Assembly: GCA_021775805.1 (NCBI GenBank)
Contig: JAJFHD010000125.1
Location: 1-64,000 of the forward strand
Direction: 5' to 3'
From: Alphaproteobacteria bacterium
GTDB lineage: Bacteria; Pseudomonadota; Alphaproteobacteria; Rhizobiales; JAJFHC01
Length of the DNA stretch: 64,000 nucleotides
Part shown: positions 1 to 8,641 of the stretch, in pieces
How positions within the stretch are numbered: the stretch's first letter is position 1
Layout of the letters: every line of letters starts with the position of its first letter
Translations under genes and position numbers: made by a program
The notes under the pieces: generated by a model
What the model was told of the DNA's origin: nothing
Seen by the model: the letters and a program-made list of their open reading frames with translations, nothing else
Databases searched by the model: none

Positions 1-30
1 AATCTGACTGCACAGTACTGGAGGTGTCTG

Positions 31-915
31 TTACGCGGTGGCGGGCCATAGCACCCATATGCAGCAACCCGCCCAAACCACGACTGACGCTAAAAGCTGC
101 CAGTCAGTATACAGGGCATCTGTGGGAGATTCGGCATCTTCGAGCGATTCCGCCAGAAGCCAGAACCGGAACAGACCAAAGAGGACGATCGGGATGGTGA
201 AAACCAGCAATGGTTGCGTCGTCAAAACAAAGACACTGTAAAAGAGCAGAGCCCCGGTCGCCGCCATGACGGAGAATCTGTCCAGCAGGGAAACGGTGTA
301 TTTTCTCAGGACTTTGCGACCTCCGCCGGCGCCATGAACCAGTTCTTGCCGGCGTTTCATGGTAGCCAGAAATATCGCCAGGCAAAATGTGGTTACAAGC
401 ATCCAGGACGATGCCGGAACGGCGAGTGCGACGGCGCCAGCGTAAACACGGAGCATGAAGCCGGTTGCAATTGAAAATATGTCGAAAACCGGCTGGTGCT
501 TCAGTACGAGCGAATACGTGAGGTTGAGGATGAGATATCCCACGATCACGACAACGACTTGAGGTTGCAGCAGATAGGCGCCGGCCAGGATGATGTAGAG
601 TGCAGCCAACAGGATAAAAGCATGGGAAGTGGGTATGTGGCCGCTGGCCAAGGGGCGGGTCTTGGACTTGACAGGATGGTTGCGATCATCATCGATATCG
701 CAATAATCATTGACGATGTAGGCGGCAGATGAGGCAAAACAGAAGAGTGCCATCGCCAAAAAGGCATTGTTCACCGACTGGTAATCGGTAAATCCGGACG
801 AAAAGACCAGCGGCGACAAGACAAATGTGTTCTTGACCCATTGCTTGGGGCGCATCACTTTTGTCAGGCTGCTTATTGTCGCTTTCAAACCCGTTGAAAT
901 ATCGGGAGTACTCAT
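31..915 (-). CDS. UbiA-family prenyltransferase, decaprenyl-phosphate phosphoribosyltransferase-like
   Basis: Integral membrane enzyme of the UbiA superfamily. The likely reaction is transfer of 5-phosphoribose from PRPP to a polyprenyl phosphate, the first committed step to polyprenyl-phosphoryl-arabinose. What is seen: about eight hydrophobic segments and the metal/substrate motif NDYCDIDDDRNHP near residues 70-85, followed by KSKTRPLASG, which is characteristic of the Rv3806c/NoeC branch. An upstream in-frame GTG at 927 exists, but ATG at 915 (MSTPDIS) fits the family start better; no strong ribosome binding site is visible. It is divergent from the DprE1-like and DprE2-like genes, which supports the arabinose-lipid role. 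Generic UbiA prenyltransferases of quinone or heme synthesis are the alternative, but neither the motif nor the neighbours favour them. Confidence 0.85.
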   Translation of the reverse strand: MSTPDISTGLKATISSLTKVMRPKQWVKNTFVLSPLVFSSGFTDYQSVNNAFLAMALFCFASSAAYIVNDYCDIDDDRNHPVKSKTRPLASGHIPTSHAFILLAALYIILAGAYLLQPQVVVVIVGYLILNLTYSLVLKHQPVFDIFSIATGFMLRVYAGAVALAVPASSWMLVTTFCLAIFLATMKRRQELVHGAGGGRKVLRKYTVSLLDRFSVMAATGALLFYSVFVLTTQPLLVFTIPIVLFGLFRFWLLAESLEDAESPTDALYTDWQLLASVVVWAGCCIWVLWPATA

Positions 916-1140
916 GAAAAATTGCACACGAACTGCCCCACCCCTGTTGGGAATTAATTTTACACGGTTCTAAAGCCATATACCAGCAAGGCTGGTTCTG
1001 TGTATGGACCCGGAAAGGTCGCCGAACTGCCCGGTCGTTCAGCCAAGATGTCGTAGCCGGCGATGCTGTTCGGCGAACGCGGCATCTTTGTTGTACGATA
1101 GGATGAGTGTTGGGGGCCGGTTGCCACAGCGGTGCGGGAA

Positions 1141-2451
1141 ATGTCGATGGAACTGTCGGGTTGGGGAAACACTCTTAAGGCGCATTCGAAAGTGGCTTGT
1201 CCCTCGGGGTCCGGGGATGTCCTCAGGTCCATAGTTGACGTCTCGTCGGATTCTGTAATCGCGCGGGGGCTGGGACGTAGTTATGGCGACAGTGCGTTGG
1301 CGTCTCATGTCATCAGCACCCGTTATATGGACCAGTTTCTGGCGTTTGATGAAACGTCGGGCCTGTTGAGCTGTGCCGCCGGTGTCAGCCTTGCGGAATT
1401 GTTGGCCGTATTCGTTCCAAAGGGCTGGTTTTTGCCGGTCACGCCGGGGACCCGATTTGTCACGGTCGGGGGCGTCATTGCCAGCGACGGGCATGGCAAG
1501 AACCATCATCTGAATGGCAGTTTTTGCGATTACGTTACGTCGCTGAAAATCGCTACGGTGTCTGAGGGCATTGTCGAATGTTCGAGCCATGAGAATGCGA
1601 AGCTGTTTCGTGCGACGTGTGGGGGCATGGGTCTAACCGGTGTTATTGTGGAAGCAACATTCCGGCTGCTGGCCATCAACAGTGCGTACATTAACGAGAC
1701 CAGGTTGAAAGCGGACAGTCTGGATGCGCTCTTCAATCTTCTTGAGGTTCATCGGTCCGCCCATTACTCGGTCGCCTGGGTCGATTGCCAGGCTCGGGGC
1801 AGGGCATTCGGTCGGTCGATCCTGTATCTTGGGGAACATGCGGATGGAGGCGGTTATGCAGGGAGCGATACAAAGGGGTTCGCGGTACCGGTCAACATGC
1901 CGTCCGACCTATTGAACCGTCACAGCATAAGAGCCTTCAACGCAATTCGATTTGCGCGCATGCGACACCAAATGACTAAACATGTCGCGCACGTCGAGAC
2001 GTTCTTTTATCCGCTGGACCGAATTTCGCATTGGAACCGGCTCTATGGTGCCAGTGGATTTGTCCAATATCAGTTCGTGCTTCCCAAGGCCGCCGGGCTT
2101 GAAGGCGTGACCACAATTCTGCGCCGGATTGCAAAATCCGACCACAGCCCGTTTTTGTCCGTGCTCAAGGCAATGGGCAAAGCCAATAAGAATATGCTTT
2201 CCTTTCCCATGGAAGGGTACACGTTGGCCCTTGATTTCAAAATGGCTGGCGGCCTGTTCGATCTGCTGGATGAACTAGACGAAATCGTCCTCGACCATGG
2301 CGGCAGACACTATCTGGCGAAGGATGTACGTTTGCCCGAGCAGGTATTCAAAAAGGCTTATCCGGCATGGGAGGCATTCGCCTGCGTCAGATCGCTGTAT
2401 GGCGCGGATCGTGTGTTCAATTCCTTGCAATCCAACAGGCTGGGTCTCTAG
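1141..2451 (+). CDS. FAD-dependent decaprenylphosphoryl-beta-D-ribose oxidase-like (DprE1-like)
   Basis: Probable oxidase that converts polyprenylphosphoryl-ribose to the 2-keto intermediate during epimerisation to arabinose. The VAO-type FAD domain shows ARGLGRSYGDSAL near residues 40-55 and PGTRFVTVGGVIASDGHGKNHH near 105-125, both hallmark DprE1 segments. The C-terminus keeps a lysine/arginine element (AKDVRLPEQ). Length, about 436 residues, suits the family. Possible starts are GTG 1132, ATG 1141 and ATG 1147; the family N-terminus (short lead, then LSGWG) favours 1141 or 1147. The SDR gene follows after 3 bases, so the two are co-transcribed. Confidence 0.87.
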   Translation: MSMELSGWGNTLKAHSKVACPSGSGDVLRSIVDVSSDSVIARGLGRSYGDSALASHVISTRYMDQFLAFDETSGLLSCAAGVSLAELLAVFVPKGWFLPVTPGTRFVTVGGVIASDGHGKNHHLNGSFCDYVTSLKIATVSEGIVECSSHENAKLFRATCGGMGLTGVIVEATFRLLAINSAYINETRLKADSLDALFNLLEVHRSAHYSVAWVDCQARGRAFGRSILYLGEHADGGGYAGSDTKGFAVPVNMPSDLLNRHSIRAFNAIRFARMRHQMTKHVAHVETFFYPLDRISHWNRLYGASGFVQYQFVLPKAAGLEGVTTILRRIAKSDHSPFLSVLKAMGKANKNMLSFPMEGYTLALDFKMAGGLFDLLDELDEIVLDHGGRHYLAKDVRLPEQVFKKAYPAWEAFACVRSLYGADRVFNSLQSNRLGL

Positions 2452-2454
2452 TTC

Positions 2455-3192
2455 ATGGGCAGCATCCTAATTATCGGGGGAACCTCGGCGATCGCGGAAT
2501 CGACCGCCCGGCTTTTCGCCGGCCGGGGCGATGGGCTCTATCTCATTGCCCGTAGCGATGAACGTCTGGCCAATATTTCAAAAGATCTGAAAATCCGCGG
2601 AGCGGCGTCCGTCAACACCGGCTTGCTGGACGTCAACCATTTTGAATTGCACGAAAGCGCAGTAGATCAGGCTTTTGAAGTGTCCGGCCCCTTCGATGTA
2701 GTGTTGATTGCTCACGGTGTGTTGCCGGATCAAGTGGCGTGCGAAAACGACGCCGACACGGCTATGGCTGCATTCAATGTCAATGCGATGAGTGTGGTTT
2801 CCCTGCTGACAACAATCGCCAACAGAATGGAGAAACAGAAAAGCGGTACGATTGCCGTGATCACGAGCGTCGCGGGAGAGCGCGGCCGGCGATCCAACTA
2901 TGTCTATGGTGCTGCGAAGGGCATGGTGCAGCTTTTCCTGCAGGGGTTACGAAGTCGCCTGCAGGGGGCCGGTGTTGCAGTGATCGATATCAGGCCGGGA
3001 TTTGTGGATACGCCAATGACGGCTGAATTTACCAAGGGGCCGCTCTGGGCAAAACCGGAGGCCATCGCGTCCGGCATCCTGTCGGCCATCGACCGTTCAA
3101 AAACACATGTCTACCTGCCCTGGTTCTGGCGCTACATCATTCTGATTATCAAACTGATTCCTGAAAAACTGTTTATGCGCCTCAAGATCTAG
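2455..3192 (+). CDS. Short-chain dehydrogenase, DprE2-like 2-keto reductase
   Basis: NAD(P)H-dependent SDR of 245 residues that probably reduces the 2-keto-erythro-pentose intermediate to polyprenylphosphoryl-D-arabinose. The N-terminal cofactor motif is GGTSAIAESTARLFAGRG near residues 7-24. The catalytic triad is visible as S (ITSVAG, about 140) and YxxxK (YVYGAAKG, about 152-159). The C-terminus ends in a hydrophobic, basic stretch typical of DprE2, which could hold it at the membrane. It starts 3 bases after the oxidase stop, and its 3' end overlaps the convergent amidohydrolase by 11 bases. The SDR fold is certain; DprE2 function rests on the gene trio. Confidence 0.85.
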   Translation: MGSILIIGGTSAIAESTARLFAGRGDGLYLIARSDERLANISKDLKIRGAASVNTGLLDVNHFELHESAVDQAFEVSGPFDVVLIAHGVLPDQVACENDADTAMAAFNVNAMSVVSLLTTIANRMEKQKSGTIAVITSVAGERGRRSNYVYGAAKGMVQLFLQGLRSRLQGAGVAVIDIRPGFVDTPMTAEFTKGPLWAKPEAIASGILSAIDRSKTHVYLPWFWRYIILIIKLIPEKLFMRLKI

Positions 3193-4444
3193 AAGCCTGC
3201 AGAGAGTAATGTGCAACCAGCAAGCTGACGGCCTGATCGAAGTCGTTGATATCCATATCTTCGTCAGGGTTATGGCTGCCATTGGCGTTGCGAATAAAGA
3301 TCATGCCTGTCGGAATTCCCATTTCAGCAAAAACCGCTGCGTCATGACCGGCACCGCTTGGCATCGATGGCGGCGACAGGTTGAGTGTCGATGCCGCATC
3401 GTTCAGCTGATGCCTCAACTCTTCATCCAACTGTGTGACCGGCCACGTGAACTCTGGCCCGAGAACACAATCCACGCCTCTGGTGCGGGCAACGGTGTCA
3501 CATAAAGCGGATATCCGTTTCCTGATGCCGTTCAATGCGTCCTGGCAGGGGCCACGCACGTCGAGACAGAAACCGACTTCACCGGCAACCTTACTGCCGC
3601 TGTGATGGGTGGGGTCGGTTGCAACCTGGCCAATGGTGAGTGTCACGTCCCGGCCTGGTTCACCAAGGCTGTCCCATTCCTTTTCCAATCCGTGAACAAA
3701 ATCGGAAAATCCCAGAACGGCGTCCTGGCGATATTGGCGCGACGTGGCACCGGAATGGGCATAACGTCCGATGCAGCGTGCGGTCGTGTATCGAAAGCCG
3801 CCGTTAAGCGCGGTGACAAGACCGATCGGTTGATCGCCGCCGATCAGTGCCGGGCCCTGCTCGATGTGAACTTCCACGAAACTGTGCACACGCCTGACAG
3901 GCAGAAGCACCTTTCCCTGGCGGGCAGGCTCGGGGTCGAAGCCTGCCTCACGCATGTGCCAGCCCAGAGTTCTGCCGGTATCGGAGCGGACGGTTTCGTC
4001 GATGGCCGTGGCCGGCAGTTTTCCGAATGCGGCATAGCTACCCAGGTACGAGAGCGGGAACCAGGTGGCCTCCTCAGCCCTGATCGCCATAATGACGAGA
4101 TCGCGAGGGAGAACCGTGTTGTTCTCCACGAGGGTGGCGGCCAGGCTCAGGCCGGCAATGACACCGGCGGCACCATCGAAATTGCCGCCGTGGGGGACGG
4201 TGTCCATGTGAGAGCCGACAAAGAAAGCCGGAGCGCCGCGGTCCTCGCCGGGCAGAGTCATGTAGAGATTACCGATGGCATCACACGAAATTTCGCAACC
4301 AAGTTCGGTGGCGTGCCGGGCAGCAAGGTTGTGTGCAAGTTGCTCACCCGGGCCATAAGCCGCCCTTGTGATGCCCGGAGGATCGGCGGTGGCTTCCGCA
4401 AGTGACGAAAACATCTGCCGCGCGCGTTTCTGGCCGGAAGTCAT
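3182..4444 (-). CDS. M20-family Zn amidohydrolase (N-carbamoyl amino acid / allantoate amidohydrolase type)
   Basis: Cytoplasmic metal-dependent hydrolase of about 420 residues in the hydantoinase/carbamoylase group of M20 peptidases. Visible metal and substrate motifs are GSHMDTVPHGGNFDGAAG (His and bridging Asp), RAEEATWF (Glu pair), HIEQGP and a C-terminal PSGAGHDA...NPDEDM segment. Substrates of this group are N-carbamoyl amino acids, allantoate or ureidoglycolate; the sequence does not decide among them. The open frame runs upstream to 4639, but the extra residues are unlike the family and run into the palindrome at 4609-4662, so ATG 4444 (MTSGQKRARQ) is chosen. It is divergent from the gentisate-pathway operon and may share its control region. 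Confidence 0.8.
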   Translation of the reverse strand: MTSGQKRARQMFSSLAEATADPPGITRAAYGPGEQLAHNLAARHATELGCEISCDAIGNLYMTLPGEDRGAPAFFVGSHMDTVPHGGNFDGAAGVIAGLSLAATLVENNTVLPRDLVIMAIRAEEATWFPLSYLGSYAAFGKLPATAIDETVRSDTGRTLGWHMREAGFDPEPARQGKVLLPVRRVHSFVEVHIEQGPALIGGDQPIGLVTALNGGFRYTTARCIGRYAHSGATSRQYRQDAVLGFSDFVHGLEKEWDSLGEPGRDVTLTIGQVATDPTHHSGSKVAGEVGFCLDVRGPCQDALNGIRKRISALCDTVARTRGVDCVLGPEFTWPVTQLDEELRHQLNDAASTLNLSPPSMPSGAGHDAAVFAEMGIPTGMIFIRNANGSHNPDEDMDINDFDQAVSLLVAHYSLQASRS

Positions 4445-4608
4445 TGGTTCTGTTCCAGAGTGTTGAGGTACCCCCCACCTTACAAGAGGCAGGCCATGGC
4501 GCGTAGTTGGAATGATATCTGACGGAATGAAACAGGCTTTTCCCGATTGTACACTATGAACAAAGTGCATGCCTCGCCGGGGCGTCTCCCACCGCGGGTA
4601 GCCCTTGG

Positions 4609-4662
4609 CAATTGCGCATTTACTCAGTATTGTGCGCATAATACTGAGTAAATGCGCAATTG
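4609..4662. promoter_or_regulatory. Large perfect dyad operator upstream of the 3-hydroxybenzoate operon
   Basis: Two 23-base arms (4609-4631 and 4640-4662) are exact reverse complements around an 8-base centre. Each arm holds a small palindrome, TACTCAGTA (4621-4629) and TACTGAGTA (4642-4650), centres 21 bases apart. The hexamer TGCGCA occurs at 4613, 4633 and 4653, exactly 20 bases apart. The element ends 26 bases before the monooxygenase start and lies 165 bases upstream of the divergent amidohydrolase. Two helical turns between sites suggests cooperative binding of dimers. The MarR protein encoded at 6981 is the natural candidate ligand. It lacks the GC-rich stem and U tract of a terminator. 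Confidence 0.8.
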
Positions 4663-4688
4663 AGGGATAATCCGATGGATGGCTGGCC

Positions 4689-5885
4689 GTGACGAACGGT
4701 GAACCAATTTTGATTTCCGGCGGCGGGATCGGCGGTTTTGCTGCTGCCCTTGCCCTGAGCCAGGCGGGTTACCCGGTTCAATTGCTCGAACAATCGGACA
4801 CATTCTCTGAAGTCGGTGCGGGGATTCAGCTGGGTCCCAATGTTTTCAGGATGTTCGATCGGCTGGGGATCACCGAAGCGGTCAATGACCTTGCCTGTTT
4901 TCCCGATGCTCTCATCATGCTGGATGCCCTCAACGGGGACCAGATCACAAAAATTCCGTTGGATGGTTCGTTCCGGGAACGTTTCGGTAAACCATATGCG
5001 GTCATTTACCGGCCTGATCTGCACAAGGTTCTGATCGATGCCTGTGAAGCCTTGCCACTTGTCACATTGTCGGTAAATCAGAAGGTCGAGCGATTCGAGG
5101 ATACGGGTGATGGCGTACTGGTCCACACCAAGGAGGGGACAACCCATGCCGGCGCCGCCCTTATTGGTGCGGATGGCCTGTGGTCTCCGGTCCGTGAGCA
5201 GATCGTCGGCGATGGCCGTCCAAAGGTCTCGGGACACATCGCCTATCGTGCCGTGCTGCCGATCGACGACGTGCCAGAGCATTTACGGATCAACGCCGCG
5301 GTCTTGTGGGCCGGCCCGAAAACCCACCTGGTTCACTACCCCTTGCGCCGGGGCGAGTTGTTCAACATCGTGGCCGTGTTTCACAGCGACCGTTACGAGG
5401 AGGGGTGGGACAGCTACGGTGACCCCGTTGAGCTTTCCGAAAAGTTTGCCGGTGAACACGACAGCGTCCTGCAGTTGCTGGAAAAAATCGACTCCTGGCG
5501 CATGTGGGTTCTTTGTGATCGCGAGCCGATCAAGACCTGGAGCAAAGGCCGTGTGACGCTGCTCGGTGATGCCGCCCATCCGATGCTGCAATATCTGGCA
5601 CAGGGCGCGTGCATGGCAACCGAAGATGCCGTGTGCCTGGCTAGCCGGCTGGTGCGTCACGATGGTGATTTCGAAACCGCATTCAAGGCCTATCAGGACG
5701 ATCGTTACCTGCGTACCGGTCGGGTCCAGCTCACCGCCCGTATCTATGGCGACATCTACCACGCCGCCGGTGTTACGGCGGAACTGCGCGACATGATGCT
5801 GAGTGGACGCACGCCCGAGCAGGCATACCAGGGCGTGTCCTGGCTTTACGGTGGTATCGACGATGACGGTGCCCAGATTCTTTGA
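4689..5885 (+). CDS. mhbM: FAD monooxygenase, 3-hydroxybenzoate 6-hydroxylase
   Basis: Class A flavoprotein hydroxylase of 398 residues that probably converts 3-hydroxybenzoate to gentisate with NAD(P)H and O2. Seen: FAD-binding GGGIGG near residues 11-16, the DG motif GADGLWSPVR near 160, and GDAAHPMLQYLAQGACMATEDA near 295-315, a signature of the 3-hydroxybenzoate/salicylate hydroxylase branch. The gentisate dioxygenase gene starts about 40 bases downstream, which favours a gentisate-forming enzyme over a catechol-forming salicylate 1-hydroxylase. The start is a GTG or ATG in this area; GTG 4689 gives the expected short N-terminus. Maleylpyruvate isomerase and fumarylpyruvate hydrolase are not in the window. 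Confidence 0.85.
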   Translation: MTNGEPILISGGGIGGFAAALALSQAGYPVQLLEQSDTFSEVGAGIQLGPNVFRMFDRLGITEAVNDLACFPDALIMLDALNGDQITKIPLDGSFRERFGKPYAVIYRPDLHKVLIDACEALPLVTLSVNQKVERFEDTGDGVLVHTKEGTTHAGAALIGADGLWSPVREQIVGDGRPKVSGHIAYRAVLPIDDVPEHLRINAAVLWAGPKTHLVHYPLRRGELFNIVAVFHSDRYEEGWDSYGDPVELSEKFAGEHDSVLQLLEKIDSWRMWVLCDREPIKTWSKGRVTLLGDAAHPMLQYLAQGACMATEDAVCLASRLVRHDGDFETAFKAYQDDRYLRTGRVQLTARIYGDIYHAAGVTAELRDMMLSGRTPEQAYQGVSWLYGGIDDDGAQIL

Positions 5886-5929
5886 CGCTTGTCGTTGCTG
5901 CGTTTGATTAAACTGACGGGAGAATGAAC

Positions 5930-6988
5930 ATGACACATGGTGCACCGGCACAGACAGACGAGCGCCGCTCTTTCTACGAGCAGATCGACCGGTTCTCCAT
6001 GACGCCTCTTTGGGAGGTGCTCGACGCTCTGGTGACACCGGTACCGGCGAGCCCCTGCCTGCCGCATATCTGGCGTTATGACGATGCCCGGCCTCATCTC
6101 ATGAAGTCGGGAGAATTGATTACCGCGCAGGAGGCCGTGCGGCGGGTGCTGGTTCTGGAAAACCCGGGGATGCGCGGCGACTCCTGCGCAACACGGTCCC
6201 TCTATGCCGGACTGCAACTCATCCTGCCGGGCGAAGTGGCGCCGGCTCATCGCCATACCCAGTCAGCACTGCGTTTTGTGGTTGAAGGACGCGGCGCTTA
6301 TACGGCTGTGGATGGCGAAAGGCGGACCATGGAGCCTGGAGATTTCATCATTACCCCGTCCTGGACATGGCACGATCACGGCAACCCGTCCGATGAACCG
6401 GTGGTCTGGCTCGATGGGCTCGACATTCCGGTGGTCCGGTTTCTGGATGCCGGTTTCGCGGAGAATCTCCCCGACGACACGCAACCGGTTTCCCACGATG
6501 AAGGGCGCTCGCTCACACGTTATGCCAACAACATGGTGCCTGTCGGATATGAGCCGGAGTCCCTGACGTCGCCGATATTTGCCTACCCCTATGCCCAGTC
6601 CCGTGCCACCCTGCATGACATGGCGGGCCATGAAAATCCCGATCCCGCCCATGGCTACAAGATGCAGTTCATCAATCCGGTGACGGGAAGTTATGCCATG
6701 CCGACCATGGCGACGTTCATGCAGCTTCTGCCGACAGACACTCACACGACAGCTTACAGATCAACGGACGGGACGGTTTACAGCGTGGTCGAAGGAAGCG
6801 GCGAGGTCGAGGTTGGTGAAGGTGACGGCAAGGTGGTTATGGCGTTCGGACCGCGCGATCATTTTGTGGTGCCGTCATGGGCGCCGAGCCGGTTCCGGAC
6901 CGAAACAGACACGGTCCTGTTCAGCTTCTCCGACAGGCCCATGCAAAAAGCTCTAGGGCTCTGGCGTGAGGATCGCGGCAATGCCTGA
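5930..6988 (+). CDS. mhbD: Gentisate 1,2-dioxygenase
   Basis: Ring-cleaving Fe(II) dioxygenase of the bicupin family that opens gentisate to maleylpyruvate. The first cupin shows HRHTQSALRFVVEG near residues 105-118 and a second metal-box His in WTWHDHGNPS near 150. A C-terminal cupin with TVYSVVEGSGEVEVGEG follows. Length of 352 residues is normal. ATG 5924 is in frame, but GGGAG lies at proper distance only from ATG 5930. It sits between the hydroxylase and the MarR gene, which overlaps its stop codon, so the three form one operon. Confidence 0.88.
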   Translation: MTHGAPAQTDERRSFYEQIDRFSMTPLWEVLDALVTPVPASPCLPHIWRYDDARPHLMKSGELITAQEAVRRVLVLENPGMRGDSCATRSLYAGLQLILPGEVAPAHRHTQSALRFVVEGRGAYTAVDGERRTMEPGDFIITPSWTWHDHGNPSDEPVVWLDGLDIPVVRFLDAGFAENLPDDTQPVSHDEGRSLTRYANNMVPVGYEPESLTSPIFAYPYAQSRATLHDMAGHENPDPAHGYKMQFINPVTGSYAMPTMATFMQLLPTDTHTTAYRSTDGTVYSVVEGSGEVEVGEGDGKVVMAFGPRDHFVVPSWAPSRFRTETDTVLFSFSDRPMQKALGLWREDRGNA

Positions 6989-7478
6989 TGACGCAACGGC
7001 AACTGTGGCCAAACCGGATGATATTTTTGACGAAACGCTGACAATGCCCGGTCACCTTTTGCGCCGGTGTCAGCAAATCGCGGTATCGATCTTTCTGGCC
7101 GAATGCCGCGAATTTGACCTGACGCCTCTGCAGTTTGCGGTACTCAGCGCCTTGGATCAGCACAGGTCTCTCGACCAGGTCCGCCTGGCAGGGTTTGCGG
7201 CCCTGGACCGTACAACCGTCGGGGTGGTGACCCGGAAACTCGAACAACGCGGCCTTGTCTCGCGCCGGTCGTCTGACAAGGACCGGCGCTCGGTCCTCAT
7301 TGCCTTGACTGCAACTGGCAAGGCGCTGCTGAGGCGAGCGTTGCCAGGGGTGCAGGCTGCACAAGCGCGCATTCTTGCACCCCTGCGCCCTGACGAGCGT
7401 GTCATCTTCACGGAGATGCTGGGGCGCATTGCTGAAGTCAACAATGCTGCCAGCAGGGCCCCGCTGCGGCCCTCCTAA
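6981..7478 (+). CDS. MarR-family transcriptional regulator
   Basis: Winged-helix regulator of about 165 residues. The MarR DNA-binding core is seen as LTPLQFAVLSAL (residues about 40-55), DRTTVGVVTRKLEQRGLVSRR (about 75-96) and the wing DKDRRSVLIALTATG (about 100-115). ATG 6981 overlaps the dioxygenase stop by 8 bases, so it is translationally linked to the pathway genes. It is the best candidate to bind the dyad at 4609-4662, probably relieved by 3-hydroxybenzoate or gentisate; that link is inferred. A GTG at 6966 is an in-frame alternative start. Confidence 0.88.
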   Translation: MPDDATATVAKPDDIFDETLTMPGHLLRRCQQIAVSIFLAECREFDLTPLQFAVLSALDQHRSLDQVRLAGFAALDRTTVGVVTRKLEQRGLVSRRSSDKDRRSVLIALTATGKALLRRALPGVQAAQARILAPLRPDERVIFTEMLGRIAEVNNAASRAPLRPS

Positions 7479-7511
7479 GTTCCCAGGCGGCGGAGTTCCC
7501 CTTTGTCTGCG

Positions 7512-8501
7512 TCAGGCGGCCGGCCTGTTGCGCTGGATGATCTGTTTCCCGAAGGCGCTGCCGGCGAGGTCGACCATGAGTTCAGCGCTTCGGTTGTGTT
7601 CGTCGAGGCAGGGGTTGAGCTCGACCAGGTCAAGCGAACCCAGCAGTCCCGACTCGTGGATCATTTCCATGCAGATATGCGCTTCACGATAGGTTGCTCC
7701 GCCGGGCACGGTTGTGCCCACGCCAGGGGCCAGTGAAGGGTCGAGCATGTCGACATCGAAGCTGACATGCAGGTGGCCACCGGTCCGGGCGACGCTTTCG
7801 AGAATTGTGCGCATAACCGAGACCATGCCGTGTTCGTCAATGATGCGCATGTCGAAGACGTTGGCGCCACTGTCGACGACTCTTGCCTTTTCAACCGGAT
7901 CTACTGATCGAATGCCGGCGAGATAGATGTTGGTCGGATCGATCAGCTGTGGCTGAGCGCCGATGTTGAGTTGATCGGCGTCGATGGCGCCACACAAGGT
8001 TGCCAACGGCATGCCGTGGATGTTGCCCGAAGGCGATATGTCGGGCGTGTTGAAGTCGGCATGAGCATCGAGCCACAGGACTGATACTGGGGTGTCGGTC
8101 TTCCGGCAATGTTCTACAACGCCGGCGATCGAGCCGATCGACAAGCTGTGGTCGCCACCTAGGATTACTGGTTTGTGACCGATGTCGAGCACGTGGTGGA
8201 CCTTGTCGCGAATGTTGCGTGACCATTCAGCGACCTCTTCGAGATGACGGAAGCCGTTAACCGGAGCCGATTGGGGGTTGCGGGGGCCATCCACGTCACC
8301 GTGATCGACAACCAAGTGGCCCAGGTCGCCAAAGGCCTGTTCGATGCCGGCAATGCGAAGGGCCTCAGGCCCAAGGTTCGCGCCGCGCCGTCCGGCGCCC
8401 ACATCGATGGGCGCTCCGATCAGGCCAAGCGGTTTTGCCGTTTCGCCGGTAACGTCGTATTGCTGGGTCGCAGATTGATGTTTGATGTCCTGAATGCCCA
8501 T
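7512..8501 (-). CDS. rocF: Arginase (ureohydrolase family)
   Basis: Mn-dependent arginase that splits L-arginine to ornithine and urea. The three metal signatures are all present: GGDHSLSIGS (residues about 120), LWLDAHADFNT (about 147-157) and SFDVDMLDPSLAPGVGT (about 250-266). Length of 329 residues is typical. The frame extends to a TTG at 8513, but GGAGG lies 5 bases before ATG 8501, which fixes the start. An Lrp/AsnC regulator is divergent 140 bases away and is a likely regulator. Agmatinase is an alternative within the superfamily, but the N-terminal GAPIDVGAGRRGANLGP is arginase-like. Confidence 0.9.
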   Translation of the reverse strand: MGIQDIKHQSATQQYDVTGETAKPLGLIGAPIDVGAGRRGANLGPEALRIAGIEQAFGDLGHLVVDHGDVDGPRNPQSAPVNGFRHLEEVAEWSRNIRDKVHHVLDIGHKPVILGGDHSLSIGSIAGVVEHCRKTDTPVSVLWLDAHADFNTPDISPSGNIHGMPLATLCGAIDADQLNIGAQPQLIDPTNIYLAGIRSVDPVEKARVVDSGANVFDMRIIDEHGMVSVMRTILESVARTGGHLHVSFDVDMLDPSLAPGVGTTVPGGATYREAHICMEMIHESGLLGSLDLVELNPCLDEHNRSAELMVDLAGSAFGKQIIQRNRPAA

Positions 8502-8641
8502 GACGGCCTCCAATTACGTTGTGCTTGATTGCCATTGAGGTGGATAATGTCAGAAGCGCTGCAAAATGGGCTGGCGAAGTTGCGGGCAATACCGGCAGAT
8601 TCTGCGGTTGGATCCGGGCCCAGCGAAAGGAAGTACCGGAG

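Noticed and set aside
4445..4639. N-terminal extension of the amidohydrolase to 4639
   Set aside because: The added residues are unlike the family and the frame starts inside the dyad operator.
4609..4662. Rho-independent terminator
   Set aside because: The long dyad is not GC-rich at the stem base, lacks a T run and lies directly upstream of a start codon, so an operator fits better.
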